A stretch of DNA of 32,630 nt from IMG/VR virus record IMGVR_UViG_3300021197_001630, positions 1 to 32,630 of that record. One strand, given 5' to 3'. Numbering within the stretch: position 1 is the first letter of the stretch; every line of letters starts with the position of its first letter. Under the pieces are notes generated by a model. That model was not told where the DNA came from and searched no databases. It saw nothing but the letters and a program-made list of their open reading frames with translations. Position numbers and translations under genes: made by a program. The DNA is from a virus. Below are positions 17,543-26,680 of the stretch, one piece after another.

Positions 17543-20035
17543 ATGAGTAGTTTTTTAGGCGAAAGTATAGATGAAAAAGTAGTTGAGCAACTTGAAGTCC
17601 GTCAAAAGGTTATAAGTAGAGATACTGAGTATATTCAATACTACTTTAAATACAAGTCAGTTAATAATGCCTGGATTCGACTAACCTCAGGTGTAGATAC
17701 TTTAGATGCTAATGGTAAATTTACTCCAAACCTAGCTAAAAATTTTATTTTATCCGGTGGGGTATTAAAATGGGATGGCAAACGTTTTGTTAGAAATGAA
17801 AATTTTGCCCCTACTGGTAATTCTGGAAGGTATAACGTAGACGAAACTTTCGGAGTTAGACCTGAACCAGGTATTACTTCATTCTCTATTCAACATAAAA
17901 ATTCTTTCGGAACTATTAGAGAAGCAGCAATTGAATTTGTAGTCTGGACTAAAGAAGATTTTGATAAAGCAGATAAACTATTTTTTAGAGCCGGATTTAC
18001 CGTAGTATGTGAATGGGGTAACGCAGGTTACGTTAGTAACAGTAACGAGTTCGTTGATACTACTTCAACTAATAACTATGATAAAATATTTGGCTATGAA
18101 AAGGAAGGGTTATCTAAAGTTGAATCGAATTTAGAAACTAATAAAGAAACTTCTAGTTTTAATTATGATGCTTTTATAGGTTTAGTAACTAACTTTTCTT
18201 GGAGTCTAAGACCAGATGGAGGTTATAATTGTAGTGTTAGAGTTGTTTCTAAAGGAGCAATTATAGAATCATTAAAGCTAGATACCGGAGAAGACTCTAG
18301 TACTGGTTTATCATTACAGCAAATCGAAGAAAAATTTTATTCTATTAAAGCTCCTAATCCTGAAAACGAAGACGACGAACCAGAAATAAATTCTAGTACT
18401 GAGATAGAGTTAAAACAAAGACGGACTTTGTTAGATTTTTTCTGTATAGGTGTAGAAAAAATTCCATTAGGAGATAAGTCCGAGGCCGGGGAGACTATCA
18501 CATACTCTAATTTTAAAAGTCAAATTTATACTACCGGAGCAAGAAAGCTTAAGCAGCAAAGAAATATAGTTGGTCGTAGCAAACCTGAAGATATAAAAGA
18601 GCTAAATCCTTTAGTAAATATTTTAAAGGATGAGGGTATAAAAGATGAAGAATTTTTAGTTACAGGATTCGATGGAGGAAGTACTCAAGATAAAGACACC
18701 GGTAATTTCAGATACATCTCTCTTCGAACTTTTCTAGCTTTAGTTAATGCATCTTTTATAAGCACCGACGATAAAGTTTTTCCAAAATTTTCTATCGATT
18801 ATAATGATTATAAAGAGTATGCTACCTTCGAGAATCATTTTTCATACGATCCGTCCTTAGTACTTTTACCTAAGACACCTACTCAACCGGAACTGCAAAA
18901 GCCTATAAAAGAGGTACAAAAAAGAATTGCAATAGAAAATATTTTTAGAAGTGTATTTCGTTTTCCTCCAAAAGTATTCGAAGCAAATGAGGTAATTGCT
19001 TTTCTTCAAGTAGTTATAAACAATACAAGTGAGAATATAGAAAGGCATTCGTCTAAAATTACAAAAAAAGAAACTGAAGAAGAAAAGCTTAATAATATAC
19101 TCAATATTCATATAAGTACTAAATTAATAAGAAATAGTTTAGACGCTAGTTTGTCATCGAACGAAGTTGAATCTACAACCTTATTAAGTTTTATGAAAAG
19201 CATTCTAAAACAAATAAATCAAAATTTAGGAGGCATTAACGAACTAGATGTGCATTACGACGATAGTACTAATTTATTTTCTATAGTAGATAGAGATCAA
19301 GCTAGCAGAACACTAGTATCTAAGAACGTAGCGACTATTAATCTTTCAGGATTAAGCTCAATTGTTTCTTCGGTTGAATTACAGACCAAACTTTCATCTG
19401 AACTAACCTCTCAAATAGCCATATCAGCTAATGCCAGTAATAGTAATAGCTTATCAGGCAATGCGAATTTATCATTCTTTAATAAAGGAGTTTTAGATAG
19501 ATTTAAGCAAGTCGAAGCGCCGCAGAGAACAGAAGAGGAAACGGACGCTGCATTAGATCAAGCCTTTTCAGATCTAATAGAAAAAAGAAATAAAGAAGAA
19601 GAAAGATTAAAAACCTTCTATAATAATTTGTTTAACGCTTATATGACTTTTAATAATCAAATAATTGATTTTACCTTTAAAGGAAAGTACGATAAGAGTT
19701 TATTTGATAAAATAAGAGGAGAAGCTTTATCTCGAACCAAAAAAGCCTATCTTGGAGGACTAACCACAGCCCCATCCGGTTTTATTCCATTTACTATCTC
19801 TATAAAAATAGACGGAATCTCAGGATTAAAGATAGGTCAAGTATTTAAGTTAGGAGATAAAGAGGTACCATCTCCACTACTTCCTGAAGCTTATAATAAG
19901 GTAGCGTTTCTAATTACCGGGCTTGACTCCTCTATAGAAAACAATAAGTGGTATACAACAGTAAGGGCGTTGACTTACAATCTACCATTAAATCCTAAAA
20001 AAGGTAATAGCGGGGGTAAATTTGTATCTTCCTAA
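17543..20035 (+). CDS. Large baseplate hub-like structural protein
   Basis: The 830-residue product is preceded by a clear Shine-Dalgarno (AGGAG seven bases before the ATG), unlike most genes here. Near residues 110-160 it has a pattern I know from tail proteins of marine and Bacteroidota phages: VRPEPGITSFSIQHKNSFGTIREA, then a FDKADKLFFRAGFTVVCEWG strand-turn. Residues 760-825 end in PFTISIKIDGISGLKIGQVFKL and TGLDSSIENNKWYTTVRALTY, the layout of a phage hub beta domain (gp27/gpD-type). A charged helical part lies around 680-720. Hub assignment is inference from layout and neighbours; no lysozyme domain is visible. Confidence 0.65.
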   Translation: MSSFLGESIDEKVVEQLEVRQKVISRDTEYIQYYFKYKSVNNAWIRLTSGVDTLDANGKFTPNLAKNFILSGGVLKWDGKRFVRNENFAPTGNSGRYNVDETFGVRPEPGITSFSIQHKNSFGTIREAAIEFVVWTKEDFDKADKLFFRAGFTVVCEWGNAGYVSNSNEFVDTTSTNNYDKIFGYEKEGLSKVESNLETNKETSSFNYDAFIGLVTNFSWSLRPDGGYNCSVRVVSKGAIIESLKLDTGEDSSTGLSLQQIEEKFYSIKAPNPENEDDEPEINSSTEIELKQRRTLLDFFCIGVEKIPLGDKSEAGETITYSNFKSQIYTTGARKLKQQRNIVGRSKPEDIKELNPLVNILKDEGIKDEEFLVTGFDGGSTQDKDTGNFRYISLRTFLALVNASFISTDDKVFPKFSIDYNDYKEYATFENHFSYDPSLVLLPKTPTQPELQKPIKEVQKRIAIENIFRSVFRFPPKVFEANEVIAFLQVVINNTSENIERHSSKITKKETEEEKLNNILNIHISTKLIRNSLDASLSSNEVESTTLLSFMKSILKQINQNLGGINELDVHYDDSTNLFSIVDRDQASRTLVSKNVATINLSGLSSIVSSVELQTKLSSELTSQIAISANASNSNSLSGNANLSFFNKGVLDRFKQVEAPQRTEEETDAALDQAFSDLIEKRNKEEERLKTFYNNLFNAYMTFNNQIIDFTFKGKYDKSLFDKIRGEALSRTKKAYLGGLTTAPSGFIPFTISIKIDGISGLKIGQVFKLGDKEVPSPLLPEAYNKVAFLITGLDSSIENNKWYTTVRALTYNLPLNPKKGNSGGKFVSS

Positions 20036-20528
20036 AAATAAATATAGAATCAAAAAAACCTTTGGTAACGAATTTAAAGATAAAGAAGGTACGGAGTATA
20101 TAGGAAGTTACATTGAACTTGCCGACGGAAGAGTTTTTGCAGGAGATAATTTAGCCTCTCCTAAAGGATTACTAACTCCTACAAAGAAAATAAACTTAAA
20201 AGTTATACCTCGTCCTTTCAATGATTACTACGGACCTACTATTTTTGATTACAAAAACGGTTTCTTTATAAGATACTTTATCAGAGATAAGAGAGATGGT
20301 AAGATAGTAGAAGTAGGTACTAGACAGTTTAAAGAAAAAAGAAGATTGAACTACGTTGAAGTTGGTAAGTTGGAATGGTTATTACAAGGGCCGGCAGAAA
20401 ATAGAGTTATAAACGATATACCGTTCATTGGAGCGGCAGAAAGAAATAAAGAAAGAGTATTAGAATTAGATAAGGAGTTAAAAGGATTAAAGAACTTCAT
20501 AAAAAACTACGGAAAGTTTGTTCGATAG
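20022..20528 (+). CDS. Baseplate-region protein, unknown
   Basis: The 168-residue product starts at TTG (20022), overlapping the previous gene by 14 bases, with GGGGGT just upstream acting as a ribosome-binding site; no in-frame ATG gives a better start. Opening YLPKNKYRIKKTFGNEF, then YIGSYIELADGRVFAGDN, IRYFIRDKRDGKIVEVGTRQF and a carboxy helix ending in GKFVR. Proteins with this opening and a GxY...DGxxFAG motif follow hub-like genes in related phage tail clusters. No enzymatic motif. Last gene of the structural block; a hairpin follows six bases after its stop. Role beyond probable baseplate component unknown. Confidence 0.6.
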   Translation: MYLPKNKYRIKKTFGNEFKDKEGTEYIGSYIELADGRVFAGDNLASPKGLLTPTKKINLKVIPRPFNDYYGPTIFDYKNGFFIRYFIRDKRDGKIVEVGTRQFKEKRRLNYVEVGKLEWLLQGPAENRVINDIPFIGAAERNKERVLELDKELKGLKNFIKNYGKFVR

Positions 20529-20534
20529 AAAATA

Positions 20535-20555
20535 GTTCTTATATTAGATAAGAAC
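20535..20555 (+). terminator. Perfect 8-bp hairpin at structural/replication border
   Basis: GTTCTTAT and ATAAGAAC form a perfect stem around an ATTAG loop, between the last structural gene and the polymerase. There is no downstream T run, so it may be a weak terminator, an operator or a processing site. Its left arm carries TTCTTATATT, repeated at 22378 before the SSB gene. Confidence 0.45.
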
Positions 20556-20571
20556 ACGGTTATATTAATAA

Positions 20572-21897
20572 ATGTTTTATATAGTAGAGACAAAAGATCA
20601 GTTACGTAATCTCTTAGAATTAAGAAAGGAGTCAGCATATGTTGAAGTTATTCCTGGTAATTACAACTACCACCCTAATCTTACTAATACTCTCGCCGTT
20701 TATATACGACCTTTGGAGAGGGGTCAAGGTTATATTCTCCCTATTTCGCACCCCGACGGACTTGGAATAGAGAGAGATATAGTAGAAAAGGTTCTATCTA
20801 AATTTACCGAACTTTATGTATGGGACAAGAAAGAGTTTCTCTATCACTTTGTCTTACCTAATCTCACCGATATACAGCTCTTAGTAGCGTTGGAGAAGTA
20901 TCAACGAATAGAATTACCAAATCCTCCTAAGACTTTTAGCTTTTACTACAATAAGTACTCCGGTCATCCGGAAGTAAATAAAATGATTCCGTTAACCAAG
21001 CTCTATGAAAGGTGTGATAATAACTTCGTTAGTTTAAGACCGTTTATGAACTTTGATAAAGACGAGTCATTTGACTTTTATAATAAGACTGCAGCTAAAG
21101 TATTCTTTCTACTAGAGCAGTCCGGGCTTAAAGTAACTTACCAATCCTTTATAAATTTATTTAAACCTAATAACCCAGATTACAATGTTTCTGAAAATAT
21201 TACGTATACTTACTATAATCTCTATAATACTACTTCTCGGCCTACCAATGCCTTTAATAGTGTTAATTATGCTGCTATTCCTCACAAAGACGAATATAGA
21301 CAAGCTATTTTACCCAAAAACGATAAATTCGTAGAGTTCGACTTTGATGGTTATCATTTACGGTTACTTTGTAATCAAATAGGTTACGAGTTAACTGAGG
21401 AGAGTGCTCATAAACAGCTTGCACGTTTATACTTCGGTAAAGACGAGATAACAGAACAAGAGTATAAACAAGCCAAGCAAATGAACTTTCAAGCTCTTTA
21501 CGGTAATATACCAGAAGAAGTTAAGCATTTAGAAGTATTTAAAAAAATACAAGATTATATAGATAGACTTTGGACTGAATTTAACGGTATAGGTTATATT
21601 AGGTGTCCTATATCAGGTAGAAAGTATACGGAAGACTTAGAAGATATGAATCCACCTAAGTTGATGAACTATACTATGCAAAATTTGGAAACCTCAAATA
21701 ATATTCTTATACTTAAAGATGTATTAAAATACTTAAAAGATAAAAAGACTACAATTGCACTCTATACCTACGATGCAATTTTATTTGACTATAATAAAGA
21801 AGACGGAGAACAACTACTTACAGAGCTAAAAGACATTATGAGCATGGATGGAAAATATCCTGTTCACTATAAGTTAAGTGATAATTTAGTTTTGTAA
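20572..21897 (+). CDS. Short family A DNA polymerase
   Basis: At 441 residues it is about half of E. coli Pol I. The polymerase motifs are in order. R223 lies in a TTSRPTNAF segment. Motif A is D257-FDGYHLR, with the catalytic Asp, where Pol I has DYSQIELR. Motif B is QAKQMNFQALYG (K302, F306, Y310). An N366...Q370 pair matches the Pol I NxxxQ helix. Motif C is TYDAI with D401. Unusual: Pol I E710 is His262, R754 is Tyr298, and the His-Asp-Glu of motif C is Tyr-Asp-Ala. Residues 1-200 look like a shrunken 3'-5' exonuclease: one Asp in an LTDIQLLVAL exoII-like helix remains and no DxE pair is seen, so proofreading is probably absent here. Both catalytic Asp remain, so it is probably active as replicative polymerase. 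Confidence 0.85.
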   Translation: MFYIVETKDQLRNLLELRKESAYVEVIPGNYNYHPNLTNTLAVYIRPLERGQGYILPISHPDGLGIERDIVEKVLSKFTELYVWDKKEFLYHFVLPNLTDIQLLVALEKYQRIELPNPPKTFSFYYNKYSGHPEVNKMIPLTKLYERCDNNFVSLRPFMNFDKDESFDFYNKTAAKVFFLLEQSGLKVTYQSFINLFKPNNPDYNVSENITYTYYNLYNTTSRPTNAFNSVNYAAIPHKDEYRQAILPKNDKFVEFDFDGYHLRLLCNQIGYELTEESAHKQLARLYFGKDEITEQEYKQAKQMNFQALYGNIPEEVKHLEVFKKIQDYIDRLWTEFNGIGYIRCPISGRKYTEDLEDMNPPKLMNYTMQNLETSNNILILKDVLKYLKDKKTTIALYTYDAILFDYNKEDGEQLLTELKDIMSMDGKYPVHYKLSDNLVL

Positions 21898-21907
21898 ATA
21901 AAATTAA

Positions 21908-21915
21908 TATTTATA
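21908..21915 (+). promoter_or_regulatory. TATTTATA octamer next to the 21917 start
   Basis: Exact octamer ending two bases before the ATG at 21917. As a promoter it could not serve that start unless the true start is downstream (for example ATG 21983). It may be a chance match. Confidence 0.3.
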
Positions 21916-21916
21916 A

Positions 21917-22369
21917 ATGGAAACATTAAAAAGTTTAAGCACGTTTCATTACGATTTTGACGATTTCAGTTACAACACCGACATGAGTAATAAGCTCTTC
22001 TGTACATTTACTGCCAAAGAAGATCTTGACGAATTACTCGATAGTATTAAGAGCAATTACATTATCCTCTATGATAAAATTTTCGTTTTAGAATGCGAAG
22101 ACCAGGATGAGTATATCTGTACCTATAATGTCGATTTTAATAACGTAGGAGATTTCTTAGAGAGTACTATCTTAGTACATAGAAAAAAACAAACTAATAC
22201 GTTATATACTATTAATGCTCTCAATGAACTTATAAAAGAGCTAAATAACGGTTATTTAGATAAGAGATTTATGGTAGACTGGGACGACTATAGAAACTCA
22301 GTCTTACTTACTAAGGATCATAAACTTCAGGTCCTAAAAACGAAATTATTTGATATAGTTGAAATATAG
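21917..22369 (+). CDS. Conserved phage protein of unknown function
   Basis: The 150-residue product is acidic at its amino end (YDFDDFSYN), followed by LFCTFTAKEDLDELLDSIK, DEYICTYNVDF, STILVHRKKQTNTLYTINALNELI and DWDDYRNSVLL. I recognise the HRKK(Q/E)TNTLYTINALN wording as belonging to a small protein kept in the replication region of marine T4-like phages, function unknown. No membrane segment or nucleotide-binding motif. The start at 21917 has no ribosome-binding site; Met23 (21983) is an alternative because the conserved part begins about there. It lies between polymerase and SSB, suggesting a replication-linked role (inference). Confidence 0.7.
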   Translation: METLKSLSTFHYDFDDFSYNTDMSNKLFCTFTAKEDLDELLDSIKSNYIILYDKIFVLECEDQDEYICTYNVDFNNVGDFLESTILVHRKKQTNTLYTINALNELIKELNNGYLDKRFMVDWDDYRNSVLLTKDHKLQVLKTKLFDIVEI

Positions 22370-22377
22370 AAAAATAT

Positions 22378-22387
22378 TTCTTATATT
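22378..22387 (+). promoter_or_regulatory. TTCTTATATT, candidate early/middle promoter element
   Basis: The same ten bases occur at 20536 before the polymerase and at 11826. Here they lie nine bases after a stop codon and 40 bases before the SSB start, in a gap without TATTTATA. A shared ATTAATAAA follows in both replication-gene leaders. Confidence 0.3.
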
Positions 22388-22427
22388 GATTAATAAATAA
22401 GTTATAAACCTAAAATTAGTTATATAG

Positions 22428-23225
22428 ATGGATTTAAATGCTATTAAGGCTAAACTTTCTGCAATGGAAGAGAAGTCTGGTAATAACAGAGAAAAGATAG
22501 ACTACGAAAAAGTATTCTGGAGACCCCCGATGGGTAAGAGTAAAATAAGAATCGTTCCTTCAGCGTTCGATCCTACTATGCCTTTTAGTGAACTAAAGTT
22601 TCACTACAACGTAGGCAAATACCCGATGCTAGCTTTGTCAAACTTTGGTAAACAAGATCCTGTTGAAGAGTTTGTAGCAGAGTTGAAAAAAACTAACGAT
22701 CGAGATAATTGGTCATTAGCTGGTAAATTAACTCCTCGTTCTCGTTTCTTTGCACCCGTAGTTGTACGGGATGAAGAAGATATGGGAGTCCGTGTATGGG
22801 GTTTTAGTCAAACTATCTTCAAAGCTTTGCTTTCTATGGCAGAAGATGAGGATATTGGGGACTATACAGACCCGGTAAACGGTTTTGATATGAACGTAGA
22901 AGTACGTCAAGGGAACCCTTACAACGAAACTTCTGTACGTATCGTACCAAAAATGACTCCGTTATCTGACAATAACGATTTAGTAGAGTCGTGGTTAAAA
23001 ACTCAACCAAACCCTTCCGAAGTTTATACTCAGTATGATTATAACTTTATTAAGAAGCAATTGCTTGAGTACATAGAACCAGGTTCTTCAGAAGAAGGAA
23101 AAGAAGAAACAACTTCTACTCCAGCTGCTCCAACTCAATCAACGTTTACATTAGAAACTGCATCTGAAGGTAAAAAGTCTACTGTAGATAAGTACGACGA
23201 TTTATTTGACGACCTAGACGATTAA
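22428..23225 (+). CDS. gp32: Single-stranded DNA-binding protein (gp32-like)
   Basis: The 265-residue product coats ssDNA at the fork and during recombination. It shows the T4 gp32 plan: a basic amino end with LNAIKAKLSAMEEKS (LAST-like cooperativity segment), an OB-fold core with FWRPPMGKSKIRIVPS (residues ~30-45) and RFFAPVVVRDEEDMGVRVWGFSQTIFKALLSM (~105-140), and a long Ser/Thr/Ala/Glu linker to an acidic tail (DKYDDLFDDLDD) for partner binding. It has no cysteine at all, so the zinc site of T4 gp32 is absent. UvsX follows after a single base, so the two recombination partners are co-translated. Confidence 0.9.
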   Translation: MDLNAIKAKLSAMEEKSGNNREKIDYEKVFWRPPMGKSKIRIVPSAFDPTMPFSELKFHYNVGKYPMLALSNFGKQDPVEEFVAELKKTNDRDNWSLAGKLTPRSRFFAPVVVRDEEDMGVRVWGFSQTIFKALLSMAEDEDIGDYTDPVNGFDMNVEVRQGNPYNETSVRIVPKMTPLSDNNDLVESWLKTQPNPSEVYTQYDYNFIKKQLLEYIEPGSSEEGKEETTSTPAAPTQSTFTLETASEGKKSTVDKYDDLFDDLDD

Positions 23226-23226
23226 T

Positions 23227-24282
23227 ATGGCTAAAAAAAGTACAGCAAGCAAAGCAAAGCAAGCCGTACAGAGTAATTTTAGCCTTGGAAAGTTTAAAGA
23301 TAAGAAAGGACTGTCTTCTGCTTCTGTAAAATTTAAGGAGCAAGGATGGATACCTCTCTCAAATGCTTTCCAAGAGATTACTTCTGTACCCGGTATACCA
23401 ACCGGACACATAACCCTACTACGAGGACATTCTGATACCGGAAAAACTACAGCGTTAATAGAAGCTGCAGTAAATGCACAGAAGATGAATATACTACCTG
23501 TGTTTATTATCACTGAGATGAAATGGTCTTGGGAACATGCTCGTGAAATGGGATTACAATTCGATGAGGTAACTGACGAAGCTACTGGAGAAATCGTTGA
23601 CTATGATGGTTTCTTTATCTATTCGGATAGAGGTACATTAAATACTATAGAAGACGTAGCCGTCTTTATTAGTGACTTAATGAACGAGCAAGATAAAGGG
23701 AACCTACCTTACGATCTTTGCTTCTTCTGGGATAGTATAGGTTCGGTACCTTGTGAATTATCCGTACGTTCTAATAAGAATAATAATGAATGGAATGCCG
23801 GAGCTATGTCAACCCAATTCGGTAATAACCTAAATCAGAAAATACTCTTATCTAGAAAAGAAAGTTCTAAGTATACCAATACTTTAGTGGCAATCAATAA
23901 GGTCTGGACTATGAAACCGGAATCTATGATGGGTTCTCCCAAGCTACAGAATAAAGGCGGTATGTCAATGTGGTACGACTCTACTATGGTAGTAACTTTT
24001 GGTAATATAACCAATCCCGGTACCAGCAAAATACGAGCAGTAAAAAATGGTAAACAAGTAGAGTTTGCCAAACGTACTAACGTACAAGTAGAAAAAAACC
24101 ATATCTCCGGAGTAACTACCAAAGGTCGAATCGTAATGACCCAGCATGGTTTTATACCGGACGAAAAAAGAGCTATTGATAAATATAAAGATCAATATAA
24201 AGAACACTGGCTGACTTTATTAGGTTCAGTTGATTTTGACTTAATAGAAGAAGGTGATCTTGAAGAGGATATGGGTATTTAA
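23227..24282 (+). CDS. uvsX: UvsX/RecA-type recombinase
   Basis: The 351-residue product is an ATP-dependent strand-exchange protein for recombination-dependent replication. Walker A is GHSDTGKT (residues 67-74). Walker B lies near 163-169 (DLCFFWDS). The conserved IPTGHITLLRG precedes Walker A and FIITEMKWSWEHA carries the catalytic-Glu region. Loop regions follow at ~180-210 and ~235-250. An acidic carboxy end (EEGDLEEDMGI) is typical. The amino end is Lys/Ser-rich (KKSTASKAKQAVQ). Its stop overlaps the ATG of the nuclease gene by one base. Confidence 0.93.
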   Translation: MAKKSTASKAKQAVQSNFSLGKFKDKKGLSSASVKFKEQGWIPLSNAFQEITSVPGIPTGHITLLRGHSDTGKTTALIEAAVNAQKMNILPVFIITEMKWSWEHAREMGLQFDEVTDEATGEIVDYDGFFIYSDRGTLNTIEDVAVFISDLMNEQDKGNLPYDLCFFWDSIGSVPCELSVRSNKNNNEWNAGAMSTQFGNNLNQKILLSRKESSKYTNTLVAINKVWTMKPESMMGSPKLQNKGGMSMWYDSTMVVTFGNITNPGTSKIRAVKNGKQVEFAKRTNVQVEKNHISGVTTKGRIVMTQHGFIPDEKRAIDKYKDQYKEHWLTLLGSVDFDLIEEGDLEEDMGI

Positions 24283-25304
24283 TGGGAGATATCCAAGACT
24301 TATTAGATAAATTAGAGAAAAAACCTCCAAGAAAGAGAAATGACCATGTGCTCATTGTTGACTCGATGAACACATTTATCCGAAGCTTTTCAATGGTAAA
24401 AGCTATGAATCCAAAAGGCCATCACATCGGTGGCCTTATTGGTTTTATGAAGTCGTTAGGATTTCTAGTAAGGACAATTGAACCTACAAGAGTTATTTGC
24501 GTATTTGACGGCAAAGGCGGGTCTACTAACAGACGGAATATGGACCCGAACTATAAAGCCAATCGTGATAATTTAAAAGTAACCCATTGGGGTATGTATG
24601 ACTCTAGAGAAGAAGAGAGAGCATCGATGGCTGCACAAATGGGAAGACTATTTGACTATTTAGAATGCCTACCAGTCGATTTAATCTCAATAGAAAAAGT
24701 AGAAGCAGATGATATTATTTCTTTCGTAGCACAAGGTCTTGCTGGTACTGGAAGAAAGGCAACTATTGTATCTTCTGATAAAGATTTTTTACAAATAGTT
24801 AAACCTGGTATAGAAGTTTACGCTCCTATAAAGAAACGTACGATTACATATGAGAATATATTAGATGAGATAAGCGTTCATCCTACTAACTACCTACTTA
24901 CTAAGGCGTTACTTGGAGATAACTCTGATAATTTAAGAGGTATAAAAGGTTTAGGTATAAAAACCCTTATAAAAGAATACCCAGAATTAAAAACTTCTGA
25001 CAAAATAGAGTTAAATTTTATATACAATCGAGCAGAGGAAAAATTAGATACTAAAAAAATATTCGCTCGAATGGTACATGACTGGAATCTTGTAGAGACA
25101 AATTACAATATAATGAATTTAGAAGATACACAGTTGGATGAGAACGAAAAAACTCATATCATGGATGTAATAAAAGGGGAGACCCCAGGACTAAATACAG
25201 GTACCTTTTTATACTATTTAGATAAAGATGCAATTGAGGGAGGAATAACTAAGAATACAGAATCGTGGCTTGAAATATTTCGACCTCTTACAATTTCACA
25301 ATAA
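24282..25304 (+). CDS. 5'-3' exonuclease, FEN/T4 RNase H family
   Basis: The 340-residue product removes RNA primers and 5' flaps during lagging-strand processing. All metal-site residues of the family are visible: D27 (IVDSMN), D76 (FDGKGG), R84/R85 with YK 91-92, the E141/D143/D144 cluster (VEADD), D166/D168 (SSDKDFL) and D213/D216 (GDNSDN). A helix-hairpin-helix RGIKGLGIKT (219-228) follows. Length is close to T4 RNase H (305) plus a short amino extension (residues 1-20). It belongs to the SSB-UvsX-nuclease-helicase run. Since the polymerase is short and has no 5' nuclease domain, this enzyme supplies that activity separately. Confidence 0.92.
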   Translation: MGDIQDLLDKLEKKPPRKRNDHVLIVDSMNTFIRSFSMVKAMNPKGHHIGGLIGFMKSLGFLVRTIEPTRVICVFDGKGGSTNRRNMDPNYKANRDNLKVTHWGMYDSREEERASMAAQMGRLFDYLECLPVDLISIEKVEADDIISFVAQGLAGTGRKATIVSSDKDFLQIVKPGIEVYAPIKKRTITYENILDEISVHPTNYLLTKALLGDNSDNLRGIKGLGIKTLIKEYPELKTSDKIELNFIYNRAEEKLDTKKIFARMVHDWNLVETNYNIMNLEDTQLDENEKTHIMDVIKGETPGLNTGTFLYYLDKDAIEGGITKNTESWLEIFRPLTISQ

Positions 25305-25313
25305 AAGTTATAC

Positions 25314-26657
25314 ATGGCAGCATTAGAAAAATTAACACATTACGGTAAGCCATTCCAAATAAAGGTTTTAGGCTCTCTACTAACCGATAAAAAGTTTATC
25401 CTAAATATAAGAGATATGATTAGGCCAGACTATTTTGATGCTGATTCTCATAAATGGGTTATAGAGACTATTATAAGTTATTTTGATAAGTATCATACAA
25501 ATATTACTATGGAGGTACTTAAAGTAGAGTTAAAGAAGATTGAAAATGAAGTACTTAAAGTAGCTGTAAAAGAAGAATTAAGACATTCTTATGAAGCTTC
25601 ACAAGCTGATACAGAATACGTACAAGAGGAGTTTACTAATTTTTGTAAAAATCAAGAGTTAAAATCTGCTTTACTGGAAAGCGCTGATCTTATGAAGTCT
25701 GGAGACTTCGAAAGTATTAGAGGGAAGATTGAGCATGCCTTAAGAGCTGGTATGGATAAGGATATAGGACATGAATACAATAAAGATTTGGAAAATAGAT
25801 ATAGAGAAGATTATCGGCCTACGATACCAACACCATGGCCGGCTATAAATAAAATGATACAAGGCGGATGGGGTCCTGGAGACCTATCAATCGTCTTTGG
25901 TAACCCAGGCGGCGGTAAGTCCTGGATGATGGTAGCTATAGCAGCTCATGCAGTAAAAATGGGCCATAATGTTATCTACTATACTTTAGAACTAGGAGAA
26001 GCTTATGTAGGTAAACGCTTTGATTGCTACTTCACAGGACACAGTATAGACGAGATTAATAACCATAGAGAGGAAGTACAAAGAGTACTTGAAGGATTAA
26101 AAGGTAATCTTATAGTTAAAGAGTACGCTCCTAAAACTGCTTCAGTTAGTACTATAAAAGCTCATATTCAAAAATGCGTTGATACTGATGTAAAGCCGGA
26201 CTTAGTTATTATTGACTACGTTGACTACTTACGAGGTCCTGTTCGAAAAAATGGAGAACGTAAAGACGAAATAGATGATGTATTTATTGCAGCTAAAGGC
26301 TTGGCTAAAGAATATCAAATCCCAGTACTTACTCCTTCTCAGGTCAACCGTATGGGTGCTAAAGATTCTGTTATTGAAGGAGATAAAGCAGCTGGTTCAT
26401 ACGATAAAATGATGGTTGCTGATATTTGTATTTCTTTATCCCGTCAAAAAGAGGATAAAGTTACCGGTACTGGACGTTTTCATATTATGAAGAATCGATA
26501 CGGCCAAGACGGTATGACTTATAATGTTAAAATGGATACTAATAATGGTCATATTGAAGTAGCTAATGAATATGACGGAGATGATATAATAAGTAACGAG
26601 CATCTAACTCCAACGGCAAAACAGATATCTCGTAAGTTTTTTGATTTAGAGACTTAA
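25314..26657 (+). CDS. gp41: Replicative DNA helicase (DnaB/gp41-like)
   Basis: The 447-residue product is a hexameric 5'-3' helicase of the replisome. Residues 1-150 match the helical DnaB amino domain (FQIKVLGSLLTDKKF opening; gp41-like). After a linker, the RecA fold starts: WGPGDLSIVFGNPGGGKSW with Walker A 196-203, IYYTLELGEAYVGKR, Walker B 296-301 (DLVIIDYVDYL), the sensor LTPSQVNR at 340-346 and the late SYDKMMVADICISLSR helix. Length close to T4 gp41 (475). No primase domain is fused and none is seen in the window. A TATTTATA element and the exported-protein block follow. Confidence 0.92.
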   Translation: MAALEKLTHYGKPFQIKVLGSLLTDKKFILNIRDMIRPDYFDADSHKWVIETIISYFDKYHTNITMEVLKVELKKIENEVLKVAVKEELRHSYEASQADTEYVQEEFTNFCKNQELKSALLESADLMKSGDFESIRGKIEHALRAGMDKDIGHEYNKDLENRYREDYRPTIPTPWPAINKMIQGGWGPGDLSIVFGNPGGGKSWMMVAIAAHAVKMGHNVIYYTLELGEAYVGKRFDCYFTGHSIDEINNHREEVQRVLEGLKGNLIVKEYAPKTASVSTIKAHIQKCVDTDVKPDLVIIDYVDYLRGPVRKNGERKDEIDDVFIAAKGLAKEYQIPVLTPSQVNRMGAKDSVIEGDKAAGSYDKMMVADICISLSRQKEDKVTGTGRFHIMKNRYGQDGMTYNVKMDTNNGHIEVANEYDGDDIISNEHLTPTAKQISRKFFDLET

Positions 26658-26680
26658 TAACAAGTTAAGACTTCAACTGC

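Noticed and set aside
20022-20044. Overlap of the hub-like gene and the 20022 gene considered as a second frameshift
   Set aside because: A TTG start with a GGGGGT ribosome-binding site explains the overlap, and no slippery run is present.
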